Shown here in pieces: positions 9,178-18,476 of a stretch of DNA of 64,000 bases. Both the position numbers and the translations under genes were made by a program. This DNA comes from Pseudomonas veronii (GTDB lineage: Bacteria > Pseudomonadota > Gammaproteobacteria > Pseudomonadales > Pseudomonadaceae): positions 1-64,000 of the forward strand of contig NZ_JYLL01000032.1 in the NCBI RefSeq assembly GCF_001439695.1, given 5' to 3'. The notes beneath the pieces were generated by a model that worked only from the letters and a program-made list of their open reading frames with translations, did no database searches and was not told where the DNA came from. Numbering within the stretch: position 1 is the first letter of the stretch; every line of letters begins with the position of its first letter.

Positions 9178-9252
9178 AGGGGCGTCGCCAAGCGGTAAGG
9201 CAGCAGGTTTTGATCCTGCCATGCGTTGGTTCGAATCCAGCCGCCCCTGCCA
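9178..9252 (+). tRNA. tRNA-Gln (TTG)
   Basis: 75-nt cloverleaf. Acceptor stem AGGGGCG/CGCCCCT (9178-9184/9242-9248), anticodon stem GCAGG/CCTGC with loop TTTTGAT, anticodon TTG at 9210-9212, T-arm with GGTTCGAATCC, discriminator G and encoded CCA at 9250-9252. Lies between ispE and prs, as in other pseudomonads. Confidence 0.97.
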
Positions 9253-9298
9253 TTTTCCTTTACTCATCCAGGTTACCCTCAGCCTCTAGGTACTGCGC

Positions 9299-10240
9299 GT
9301 GTCCAAGATGATGGTCTTTACGGGGAACGCCAACCCCGATCTGGCTCGACGTGTTGTTCGTCAGCTGCATATCCCTCTCGGTGACATCTCTGTCGGTAAA
9401 TTCTCCGACGGCGAAATTACCGCCGAGATCAATGAAAACGTCCGCGGTAAAGACGTCTTCATTATCCAGCCGACCTGCGCTCCGACCAACGATAACCTGA
9501 TGGAACTCGTCGTGATGGCTGATGCCTTCCGCCGCTCCTCAGCGACTCGAATCACAGCTGTAATCCCTTACTTTGGTTATGCCCGTCAGGATCGCCGTCC
9601 GCGTTCCGCACGTGTGGCTATCAGCGCGAAAGTCGTGGCTGACATGCTCACCGTGGTAGGCATCGACCGTGTTCTCACGGTTGACCTGCACGCTGACCAA
9701 ATCCAGGGGTTCTTCGATATTCCGGTAGATAACATCTACGGCTCCCCCGTATTGGTGGATGACATCGAAGACCAGCGCTTTGAAAACCTGATGATCGTGT
9801 CCCCGGACATTGGTGGCGTCGTGCGTGCACGGGCTGTCGCCAAATCCCTGGGCGTTGATCTCGGGATCATCGACAAACGCCGCGAGAAAGCCAATCACTC
9901 TGAAGTGATGCATATCATCGGTGATGTCGAAGGGCGTACCTGTATTCTGGTTGATGACATGGTCGACACCGCCGGCACCCTGTGCCACGCGGCGAAAGCC
10001 TTGAAAGAGCACGGTGCGGCAAAAGTCTTCGCCTACTGCACACACCCTGTGCTGTCGGGCCGAGCGATCGAGAACATCGAGAACTCAATGCTGGACGAAC
10101 TGGTGGTGACCAACACCATCCCGTTGTCCGCTGCAGCTCAAGCCTGTCCGCGTATCCGCCAACTGGATATCGCACCGGTAGTTGCCGAAGCGGTTCGCCG
10201 CATCAGCAACGAAGAATCGATCAGCGCGATGTTCCGTTAA
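9299..10240 (+). CDS. prs: Ribose-phosphate pyrophosphokinase
   Basis: Makes PRPP from ribose 5-phosphate and ATP for nucleotide, histidine and NAD synthesis. The 313-aa product contains the PRPP-binding loop LVDDMVDTAGTLCHAAKAL and the conserved FSDGEITAEINENVRG and YFGYARQDR motifs. The start is GTG 9299 (SKMMVFTGNA). A strong terminator follows at 10277-10313. Confidence 0.97.
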   Translation: MSKMMVFTGNANPDLARRVVRQLHIPLGDISVGKFSDGEITAEINENVRGKDVFIIQPTCAPTNDNLMELVVMADAFRRSSATRITAVIPYFGYARQDRRPRSARVAISAKVVADMLTVVGIDRVLTVDLHADQIQGFFDIPVDNIYGSPVLVDDIEDQRFENLMIVSPDIGGVVRARAVAKSLGVDLGIIDKRREKANHSEVMHIIGDVEGRTCILVDDMVDTAGTLCHAAKALKEHGAAKVFAYCTHPVLSGRAIENIENSMLDELVVTNTIPLSAAAQACPRIRQLDIAPVVAEAVRRISNEESISAMFR

Positions 10241-10276
10241 GGGTCAAACCTTCGGATCACCTCACTGACGAAAAGC

Positions 10277-10313
10277 GCCCCGCCCCGGCATATTGTCGGG
10301 GCGGGGCTTTTTT
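10277..10313 (+). terminator. Rho-independent terminator after prs
   Basis: GCCCCGCCCCG (10277-10287) pairs perfectly with CGGGGCGGGGC (10297-10307), followed by six T. It separates prs from rplY. Confidence 0.93.
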
Positions 10314-10378
10314 GCCCATATCGCCTTTAGCGCTGGTCGCAAACGCTGGGGCGAATGTGGTTATTTTGGAGATACAAC

Positions 10379-10978
10379 ATGAACGAATTTATTCTGAATG
10401 CTGAAGTGCGTTCCGACCTGGGGAAAGGTGCGAGCCGCCGCCTGCGTCGTCTCGCAAGCCTGGTTCCAGCTGTAGTTTACGGTGGCGACAAAGCCCCTGA
10501 ATCCATCAGCATGCTGGCCAAAGAAGTTGCCAAACTGCTGGAAAACGATGCGGCCTACAGCCACATCATTTCGCTGAACGTCGGCGGCACCAAGCAGAAC
10601 GTCATCATCAAGGCCCTGCAACGTCACCCAGCTAAAGGCCACGTGCTGCACGCTGACTTCGTTCGCGTCGTTGCCGGCCAGAAACTGACCGCCGTCGTGC
10701 CTGTGCACTTTGTTGGTGAAGAAGCTCCGATCAAAAAAGGCGGCGAAGTTTCGCACGTTGTTGCCGAGATCGAAGTGACCTGCCTGCCGAAAGACCTGCC
10801 TGAGTTCATCGAAGTCGACCTGTCGGCTCTGGAAATCGGCGAAATCCTGCACCTGTCCGACCTCAAAGCCCCTAAAGGCGTTGAGTTTGTCGCACTGGTT
10901 CACGGTGATGACAAAGCGGTTGCCAACGTTCACGCTCCACGCGTTGCTCCAGAAGCTGAAGAAGGCGCTGCAGAGTAA
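10379..10978 (+). CDS. rplY: 50S ribosomal protein L25 (CTC form)
   Basis: 5S rRNA-binding ribosomal protein of the longer TL5/CTC type, 199 aa with a C-terminal domain absent from E. coli L25. The start at 10379 (MNEFILNAEVR) is chosen because GGAGAT lies 6 nt upstream. The longer frame from 10355 has no such site. The motif RRLRRLASLVPAVVYGG is typical. It is followed by 166 bp before pth. Confidence 0.95.
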   Translation: MNEFILNAEVRSDLGKGASRRLRRLASLVPAVVYGGDKAPESISMLAKEVAKLLENDAAYSHIISLNVGGTKQNVIIKALQRHPAKGHVLHADFVRVVAGQKLTAVVPVHFVGEEAPIKKGGEVSHVVAEIEVTCLPKDLPEFIEVDLSALEIGEILHLSDLKAPKGVEFVALVHGDDKAVANVHAPRVAPEAEEGAAE

Positions 10979-11144
10979 TTCACTCTGTATTGCCGGAGCT
11001 TGAGGAAACATCGCGGACCGAAACGTAGCGAGAAAGCGGGCGATAACGCGACGTTTACTCTTGAGTAAATGATCCCTTGTCGTCCACTTTCGCCGCACTC
11101 AGGTCGGCATTGTTATCCACAACTCCAAAGGAAGGGCCCCTGTC

Positions 11145-11729
11145 GTGACTGCCATTAAACTGATCGTTGGCCTGGGAAATCCAGGCGCAGAATACGAACA
11201 GACCCGGCATAACGCGGGGGCCCTTTTTGTTGAGCGCATCGCCCACGCCCAAGGTGTAAACCTGGTGGCCGATCGCAAGTATTTCGGCCTGACCGGACGC
11301 TTTTCGCATCAGGGTCAGGATGTTCGTCTGTTGATTCCCACCACCTACATGAACCGCAGCGGCCAGGCTGTCGCGGCGCTTGCGGGGTTCTTCCGGATCA
11401 AACCCGAAGAAATCCTGGTGGCCCATGACGAACTGGACCTGCCTCCCGGCGTTGCCAAGCTCAAGCAAGGCGGCGGGCATGGCGGGCACAATGGCCTGCG
11501 CGACATCATCGCGCAGCTGGGCAATCAGAATACCTTTTACCGTCTGCGGCTCGGCATTGGCCACCCAGGCGTTGCCAGTATGGTTTCAAATTTCGTCCTG
11601 GGTCGTGCGCCACGCGCCGAACAGGAAAAACTCGATGCCTGCATCGACTTTGCCCTCGGCGTGCTGCCGGATATCCTCGCCGGGGAATGGAACCGCGCGA
11701 TGAAAAACCTGCACAGCCAGAAGGCCTGA
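11145..11729 (+). CDS. pth: Peptidyl-tRNA hydrolase
   Basis: Recycles peptidyl-tRNAs released from stalled ribosomes. 194 aa with IVGLGNPGAEYEQTRHNAG, the catalytic His in TRHNAG, and the HDELDLPPG and KQGGGHGGHNGLR motifs. Starts at GTG 11145 with AAAGGAAG upstream. Next to ychF, as in most gammaproteobacteria. Confidence 0.96.
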   Translation: MTAIKLIVGLGNPGAEYEQTRHNAGALFVERIAHAQGVNLVADRKYFGLTGRFSHQGQDVRLLIPTTYMNRSGQAVAALAGFFRIKPEEILVAHDELDLPPGVAKLKQGGGHGGHNGLRDIIAQLGNQNTFYRLRLGIGHPGVASMVSNFVLGRAPRAEQEKLDACIDFALGVLPDILAGEWNRAMKNLHSQKA

Positions 11730-11751
11730 CTCTTTTCCGAGGGGAAACACC

Positions 11752-12852
<1,101 letters not shown>

Positions 12853-12871
12853 GCGTTGTCGGAATCAAAGA

Positions 12872-12896
12872 AGCCGCGTTTATTCGCGGCTTTTTT
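12872..12896 (+). terminator. Terminator after ychF
   Basis: AGCCGCG (12872-12878) pairs with CGCGGCT (12885-12891) across a TTTATT loop, followed by T-rich sequence. Ends the pth-ychF unit. Confidence 0.88.
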
Positions 12897-12965
12897 GTGG
12901 GCGCTTTGAAGGCAAGCGAGCCATTCGATCTGAACTCTCGGCAATAAATGCATGGCTAACGCTAG

Positions 12966-13004
12966 AAAAAGGCATTGGGCGGGTGACCAGACCTTCCCAA
13001 TGCC
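12966..13004 (-). terminator. Terminator of the hom-aldehyde dehydrogenase operon
   Basis: Read on the minus strand, GGCATTGGG and CCCAATGCC form a 9-bp stem with a 16-nt loop, followed by five T. It lies 31 bp past the aldehyde dehydrogenase stop. Confidence 0.75.
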
Positions 13005-13035
13005 AAACGACCTGATTTAATTTGCCTTGAATCGC

Positions 13036-14448
13036 TTAACCCAGGGTGTTCAGACACACCACCTTGGGCTGGGTCATTTCCTCATAGGCAAAGCGCACCC
13101 CTTCCCGGCCGAGGCTGCCGTACTTGGAGCCGCCAAACGGCATGGCATCGAAACGATAGTCGGACGAATCGTTGATCATCACGCCACCCGCCTCGATCCG
13201 CCGCGCCGCACTCATCGCCGTCGCCAGATCATTGGTGAAGATACCCGCGTGCAGGCTGTAATCGGGTTCATTGGCCAACGAGATGGCCTCATCGAAGGTT
13301 TCGAAAGGCTGCAACACGACCACTGGGGCAAACACTTCGTTGCGCCACAGGCGACTGGCATGATCGACATTTTCCAGCACGGTCGCGGCGTAGCACGAGC
13401 CCTCGCGCCGGTGGCCGCAAAGTAACCTGGCGCCCTCCTCCAACGCTTCGTTGACCACCTGCTCGGCCTTCTGCGCCGCTTGGGGGGTAATCATCGGGCC
13501 GATGTCGGTGCTGGCAAGCAATGGGTCTCCGGTCACCAGTTTCTGCGCCAGGCTGACGAAGTGCTCGCGAAAACGCGCGTAGATCGACGCCTGGATCAGC
13601 AGGCGCTGAGTGCCGATGCAGTTCTGTCCCGCCGCCCAGAAGGCCCCGGACAGACAACTGTCGACGGCGGCCGCAAGGTTGCAGTCCGCCATGACGATCA
13701 CCGGCGCATTGCCGCCCAAGTCCATGGCGAGCTTCTTCAGGCCGGCCGTGCGGGCAATCTGCTCGCCGGTGACGAAGCCGCCAGTAAAGGAAATCATCCG
13801 CACCTCACGGGAGGCGACCAAGGCCTTGCCCAGTTCCGCGCCGCCGGTGGCGACGGTGACCACCGACTCGGGCAACCCGGCCTTAACCAGACACGAGACC
13901 AATTTGATGGCCGACAACGGCGCCAGCTCAGACGGTTTGAGAATCACCGCGTTGCCGCCGGCAATGGCCGGACCGAGCTTGTGCGCCACCAGATTCAATG
14001 GATCGTTGTACGGGGTGATCGCGACGATCAGGCCCAGCGGCTCGCGGGAGAACCAGCCCTGGCGCGACTCGGAGCCCTCATAGGCATCGAAAGGCACCAC
14101 TTCCCCGGCATTGCGCCTGGCCTCTTCGGCAGAAAGCTTGAGGGTGTTGACGCAGCGTTTGACCTCTTTTTCCGCCTGTTTGAGGGTCTTGCCGGCTTCG
14201 TCGACAATCAGCCGGGCAAATGCCGGGGCATCGCGTTCGATGTGCAAGGCGGCCTGTTCGAGAATGCGTGCCCGACGATGACGCGGCAGTTCGGCGCAGG
14301 CTTGCGCACCGCTGCGACCCTGCACCAGCAACTGCGGCACCTGCGATGCACAAACATCCGCTACGGTCCCGATAACAGTCCCGTCAAAGGGGTTGAAGAC
14401 TTCGATGTGCGGCGCCACGGCAGCCAGCGCAAGACTCGATAGTTTCAC
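13036..14448 (-). CDS. NAD(P)-dependent aldehyde dehydrogenase
   Basis: 470-aa ALDH-superfamily enzyme, nearest in motif style to the lactaldehyde/phosphonoacetaldehyde dehydrogenase group. The Rossmann motif TPYN (N148), cofactor lysine K171 in ILKPSE and catalytic cysteine C277 in AAGQNCIGTQR are present. The family's general-base Glu in the xELGG motif is Asp here (D243 in AMDLGGN), which is unusual. The GTG at 14448 is preferred because AGGAG lies 8 nt upstream. The ATG-like extension to 14511 would overlap hom by 53 bp. It lies 10 bp behind hom, so aspartate semialdehyde or a related C4 aldehyde is a reasonable substrate guess, not shown. Confidence 0.85.
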   Translation of the reverse strand: MKLSSLALAAVAPHIEVFNPFDGTVIGTVADVCASQVPQLLVQGRSGAQACAELPRHRRARILEQAALHIERDAPAFARLIVDEAGKTLKQAEKEVKRCVNTLKLSAEEARRNAGEVVPFDAYEGSESRQGWFSREPLGLIVAITPYNDPLNLVAHKLGPAIAGGNAVILKPSELAPLSAIKLVSCLVKAGLPESVVTVATGGAELGKALVASREVRMISFTGGFVTGEQIARTAGLKKLAMDLGGNAPVIVMADCNLAAAVDSCLSGAFWAAGQNCIGTQRLLIQASIYARFREHFVSLAQKLVTGDPLLASTDIGPMITPQAAQKAEQVVNEALEEGARLLCGHRREGSCYAATVLENVDHASRLWRNEVFAPVVVLQPFETFDEAISLANEPDYSLHAGIFTNDLATAMSAARRIEAGGVMINDSSDYRFDAMPFGGSKYGSLGREGVRFAYEEMTQPKVVCLNTLG

Positions 14449-14458
14449 AGGCGTTCTC

Positions 14459-15502
14459 CTAGTTGTGCGCAACAGACTGATGGATGCTGATGATGTCCGA
14501 CAGCAACGCAAACGCTGTTTCCGTGCGCCCAGCTCCCGGCCCCGAAACCGTCACAGCGCCGAGCAGATCGGTGGCGAACGACACGGCATTGGTGGCGCCG
14601 CAGATACCGGCCAGCGGATGATCATGGTTCAACAGGCGCGGCTCGACACTGGCACTGACCGAACCATCGGCATGACGCGTGGCCGCGCCGATAAGCCTCC
14701 AGCGTGCTCCGTCCTGCCGGGCTTTTTCGATGTCGCCAAGGCCGAGTGAGGAAATACCGCTGCAACTGACATCGTTGACGTTCAGCTTGGCGTCCAGCAA
14801 CTCGTTGGCCAGAATCACCACCTTCAGACGTACATCATGCCCCTCGATGTCCGCCGTTGGGTCGGCTTCGGCATACCCCAATGCCTGCGCCTCACTGACC
14901 GCCTCGGCGAAACCCAGGCCGCCTTCCATGCGGGTCAGGACGAAGTTGGACGTGCCGTTGAGAATCCCCTCGAAACCGACAACCGAACTGCCCGCCAGCA
15001 ACTGCCTGGCCAGGCGGATCACCGGTGTGCCGCTCATCACCGAACCTTCGTATTCAAAGACGACGTTATTGCGCTGGGCCAGGTCTTTCAGCTCGCCACC
15101 GTGCAGGGCAATCGGTCCCTTGTTGGTGGTGACCACATGTTTGCCGTTCTCCAGCGCCCAGCGGCAGAACGAAGTAGCCGGCTCACCATCCACCGGGTTG
15201 GTAAAGGTCGCTTCGGCAATGATGTCCGCACCGGACGCCTTGATCACCGCTTCGTTGAGGGCTACGGCTTCGCCCCCCGGCAGTTGCGCGAAAGCGCCCT
15301 TGACCGCTGGAAGATTGGCCAGCAACGCGGCATCCAACCCGTCGCGACCGATCACCGAACCGAGGAACAGATCAGTGACGCCGACGATTTTCAGGGTAAA
15401 ACCCAGTTCGTTTTTCCAACTGTCGTTACGCTCGGCAATCAGCTGAGCCAGCGCCCGGTTGACACCACCGAAGCCGACCAGCGCCAGTTTGTATTCAGTC
15501 AT
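14459..15502 (-). CDS. Homoserine dehydrogenase (short form, no ACT domain)
   Basis: 347-aa NAD(P)-dependent oxidoreductase interconverting homoserine and aspartate semialdehyde. N-terminal LALVGFGGVNRALAQL binds the cofactor. VVTTNKGPIALHG and GTSNFVLTRM are catalytic-domain signatures. The C-terminal ACT regulatory domain of biosynthetic homoserine dehydrogenases is missing, so threonine feedback is not expected. A second, dedicated enzyme linked to an aldehyde dehydrogenase, permease and regulators suggests a catabolic or specialised role rather than housekeeping threonine synthesis (inference). Confidence 0.88.
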   Translation of the reverse strand: MTEYKLALVGFGGVNRALAQLIAERNDSWKNELGFTLKIVGVTDLFLGSVIGRDGLDAALLANLPAVKGAFAQLPGGEAVALNEAVIKASGADIIAEATFTNPVDGEPATSFCRWALENGKHVVTTNKGPIALHGGELKDLAQRNNVVFEYEGSVMSGTPVIRLARQLLAGSSVVGFEGILNGTSNFVLTRMEGGLGFAEAVSEAQALGYAEADPTADIEGHDVRLKVVILANELLDAKLNVNDVSCSGISSLGLGDIEKARQDGARWRLIGAATRHADGSVSASVEPRLLNHDHPLAGICGATNAVSFATDLLGAVTVSGPGAGRTETAFALLSDIISIHQSVAHN

Positions 15503-15633
15503 TTTTTATTGTCCTTGATCTGGGTGATGGGTTGTTGGGCACTAGATTAGGGACACGTCCTGGGCAGTGAAATATGCCAATTTGCTCTATTTCATGGGCG
15601 TTTTGACCAGTGCCTGGGCAAAGCGTCCGGGCA

Positions 15634-15662
15634 TAAAAAAAGCCAACCGAAGTTGACTTTTT
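15634..15662 (-). terminator. Terminator after the Lrp-type regulator
   Basis: On the minus strand AGTCAAC pairs with GTTGGCT around a stable TTCG tetraloop, followed by seven T. It separates the permease-LysR-threonine synthase-Lrp run from hom. Confidence 0.88.
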
Positions 15663-15678
15663 CACAGCAAAAAACCGG

Positions 15679-16116
15679 CTAGACAACAGACGATAAAACG
15701 AATGAAGTCACCGTGTTTTCCACGCCCGGCAGCGCGGAGATTTCATTCCAGACCTTATGCACCCGCTCCGGGCTCGCAGCGCCGACGCGCAGCATCAGGT
15801 CGAACTCGCCGCTCATGACATCGCACTCGATGACTTCCGGTATTGCCCGCAAAGCCTGCAGCACATCCGCGCCGCGCATGCGGTCGTAGCGATAGACAAA
15901 AATCACCGCATTGATGCTCGAAGAGGCTTGTCGCCCCTCCCCCGTTCGCACCGTATACCCCTGTATCGCACCGTCGCGCTCGAGCCGTTCGATCCGTTGG
16001 CGCACGGCATTGCGCGACAGATTGACCTTGGTCGCCAGCTCGGCGTGGGCCGCCCGGGCATTGAGCCGCAGCTCAGCGATGATACGTTCATCGAGCGGGT
16101 CCAGAATGCGCTTCAC
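15679..16116 (-). CDS. Lrp/AsnC-family transcriptional regulator
   Basis: 145-aa regulator. The N-terminal winged helix (LDERIIAELRLNARAAHAELA, then LSRNAVRQRIERLERDG) is followed by a ligand-binding RAM/ACT-like domain. The start is GTG 16116, since a perfect AGGAGG precedes it at 4-nt spacing. The longer frame covers the end of the threonine-synthase gene. Proteins of this type often sense an amino acid and control adjacent transport and catabolic genes, which fits its place between threonine synthase and hom. Confidence 0.88.
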   Translation of the reverse strand: MKRILDPLDERIIAELRLNARAAHAELATKVNLSRNAVRQRIERLERDGAIQGYTVRTGEGRQASSSINAVIFVYRYDRMRGADVLQALRAIPEVIECDVMSGEFDLMLRVGAASPERVHKVWNEISALPGVENTVTSFVLSSVV

Positions 16117-16138
16117 TTGACCTCCTGCGGCAACGCCG

Positions 16139-17518
16139 TCACAGCGCGCCGAGCAGCTGATGGATGGTGTCGAGGTCGTCCGGTTGAATCCGGTAATGCT
16201 GTGCCGATCCCTGCTCCGCGAGCGGGCTGTGTTGCGCCGGCGCACCGATCCCCAGCTCGCCGAGCAGCACGGTAGATTTGGCCGGTGAGATTTCCCCCAG
16301 GGTGACCATCGGCGCGACCAGGCTGCGGCGGTACAGTCGAGCTGCCAGGACGCCGGTGGCGGTGTGAGGATCAATGACGTAACCGGTGTCACGGTACAGC
16401 GAGGTCATTTCCTGCAGGGTTTCGTCATCGCTGACCGCGTAGGAGTCGATGATCATCCGCGCCTGCAACCAGAACTCGTTGGCGATGGTCATCTCGCCGC
16501 TGGATTCGAACGCTGCCATCAGCGCGCTCACCGCCTGATCGTCATGCCCGTAGAGCTCCCAGAGGAAACGTTCAAGGTTGGAAAAAATCGACAGGTCCAT
16601 GGCCGGCGACAACGTCTTGTTGGTTCGCAACCTGGAGTAGTGGTTCTTCAGAAACAACTGATGCAATGCGTCGTTCTGATTGGTCGCAACGATCATCTGG
16701 GTGATCGGCAGGCCCATTTTCTGCGCAATGTAACCGGCATATACCTCGGCAAAACTCGCGGCGGGCACGCTGAAACCAATCAGACGCTGAGCGCCTCCCA
16801 GTTGCAGCACGGCGTGGAAATAAAACACCAGTTGCGCCAACACACTGACCCAGTTGCTGGAGTTGAAACTGACTGCCTCGTGCTGCGTGCATGGCCACTG
16901 CCGGAACAGCCGGTTCACGATGGTCTGGCACTCATCGAAGCTACCGTTGACCGCGAACGTGTGGACATTCGGGTGAGCCACCGCCTGCAGATGCTGCAAC
17001 TGATTCTGTGGTACGCCGGATGCCGGATAGAGCACCACCACGACGGTGTCGTTACAGTGCTTGAACGCCTCGATGGCCGCCAGCCCGGTATCACCGTTGG
17101 TAGCCCCGAGCACCACCGCGCGTCGCTGGCGTTTGTGCAGAAAATACTGCACCAACTGCGCCTGCAACTGGGCGGCAAAATCCTTCGAGGAACGGGTAGG
17201 TCCGTGGAACAGCTCCAGCACCCACTCGTTGCGGTCGACCTGATGCAAGGGCGCCACGGAGCGATGACTGAAGCGGCTGCTCGCCTCTTTGAGCATGCGC
17301 TTGAGATCCACCTCAGGGATGGCCCCACCCACAAACGGACTCATGACCCGATAGGCCAGTTCGTCATACGGCAAGATCGACCAATTGGCCATGTCCTGGG
17401 GTTCGAACAGCGGCAACTCGAAGGGCACGAACAGTCCGCCGTCCTCGGCAATACCGGATAACACGACCTTTTCGAAATCGACCTGCATGGCCGAACTTCG
17501 TGTACTCACATAGTGCAT
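16139..17518 (-). CDS. Threonine-synthase-like PLP enzyme
   Basis: 459-aa fold-type II PLP protein of the ThrC family (O-phosphohomoserine to threonine). N-terminal MHYVSTRSSA-VDFEKVVLSGIAEDGGLFVP is typical. The PLP lysine is K112 in HGPTRSSKDFAAQ, where ThrC usually reads GPTLAFKDF. The phosphate-binding segment ATNGDTGLAA is recognisable. The start at 17518 has GGAG upstream and is 16 bp behind the LysR gene. The altered active-site loop suggests a divergent paralogue with a changed substrate, possibly another C4 amino acid (inference). Confidence 0.8.
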   Translation of the reverse strand: MHYVSTRSSAMQVDFEKVVLSGIAEDGGLFVPFELPLFEPQDMANWSILPYDELAYRVMSPFVGGAIPEVDLKRMLKEASSRFSHRSVAPLHQVDRNEWVLELFHGPTRSSKDFAAQLQAQLVQYFLHKRQRRAVVLGATNGDTGLAAIEAFKHCNDTVVVVLYPASGVPQNQLQHLQAVAHPNVHTFAVNGSFDECQTIVNRLFRQWPCTQHEAVSFNSSNWVSVLAQLVFYFHAVLQLGGAQRLIGFSVPAASFAEVYAGYIAQKMGLPITQMIVATNQNDALHQLFLKNHYSRLRTNKTLSPAMDLSIFSNLERFLWELYGHDDQAVSALMAAFESSGEMTIANEFWLQARMIIDSYAVSDDETLQEMTSLYRDTGYVIDPHTATGVLAARLYRRSLVAPMVTLGEISPAKSTVLLGELGIGAPAQHSPLAEQGSAQHYRIQPDDLDTIHQLLGAL

Positions 17519-17534
17519 GGTTGACTCCGGCCAT

Positions 17535-18425
17535 TCATTTGTAACGATGTGCCTGCTCGACCAGCCAGGTAGAAAACATGACCGCATCGGGATGCTGGTC
17601 GGCCCCCGAACCGCGTACCAGATAAAACGATTCGCTGGCTTCGATGCGCTGGGCGAAGGGTTCAACCAGACGCCCGTCCTGGAGCATCTCGTCGACCATC
17701 GAGGAGCGGGCCAGGGCAATCCCCTGCCCCAACTCGGCCATGCGCAAGGTGCAGATCAGCGTGTCGAACTGCATGCCGGTCGACGAATCGACGGTGTCCG
17801 CTCCGACCATGTTCAACCAGTAACCCCAGCCCTCTTCGTAACCCAGAACGTGCAGCAACGGATGGTGAGCCACGTCGGCCGCGACCTTCAGCGGCGAGCG
17901 CGCCATCAGGGCGGGCGAGCAGACCGGAAACAAGGTGTCCCAGGTCAGGCGTTGCGAGACCAGGCCGGGCCATTGACCATGACCCCAACGAATTTCCATA
18001 TCGTCTTCGCCATCCAGCTCCTTGACCCAAATGTTGCTGATATAGCGGATGTAGACATGGGGATGAGCCTGACGAAAGTCGACCAATTTGGGCGCCAGCC
18101 AATGTACGAAAAACGCCAGGCTGCCACGCACCTTGATCGGTCGGCGTTTGTGTTGGCCAAAAATCTCGTTGGTCCCCACCGCCAGCCGAGTGATCGCATC
18201 CTGCACCACCGGCAGATAGGCTTGGCCTTCCTCGGTCAGCCCCAAGCCACGGGGCAAGCGCTTGAACAGCGCCACCCCCAGATGGCTTTCCAATTGGCGG
18301 ATCTGCTGGCTGACCGCGCCCTGGGTCAAAAACAGTTCCTCGGCGGCGTGGGTAAAGTTCAGACAGCGGGCAGACACCTCGAATGCCCGCAGCCAGTTCA
18401 ATGGGGGTAACGGCTTTTGCTTCAT
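17535..18425 (-). CDS. LysR-family regulator, GcvA-like
   Basis: 296-aa LysR-type activator. The N-terminal helix-turn-helix LPPLNWLRAFEVSARCLNFT-HAAEELFLTQGAVSQQIRQLE is of the GcvA/AmpR subgroup, followed by a periplasmic-binding-like effector domain. The start at 18425 has GAGGT 7 nt upstream. It lies between the permease and threonine-synthase genes in the same direction, so it probably acts on this cluster. The effector is unknown. Confidence 0.88.
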   Translation of the reverse strand: MKQKPLPPLNWLRAFEVSARCLNFTHAAEELFLTQGAVSQQIRQLESHLGVALFKRLPRGLGLTEEGQAYLPVVQDAITRLAVGTNEIFGQHKRRPIKVRGSLAFFVHWLAPKLVDFRQAHPHVYIRYISNIWVKELDGEDDMEIRWGHGQWPGLVSQRLTWDTLFPVCSPALMARSPLKVAADVAHHPLLHVLGYEEGWGYWLNMVGADTVDSSTGMQFDTLICTLRMAELGQGIALARSSMVDEMLQDGRLVEPFAQRIEASESFYLVRGSGADQHPDAVMFSTWLVEQAHRYK

Positions 18426-18476
18426 GGTCTGGACCTCATTGACGCCCCCCGCACCGAGCACGCTTGCCCACCCTGC

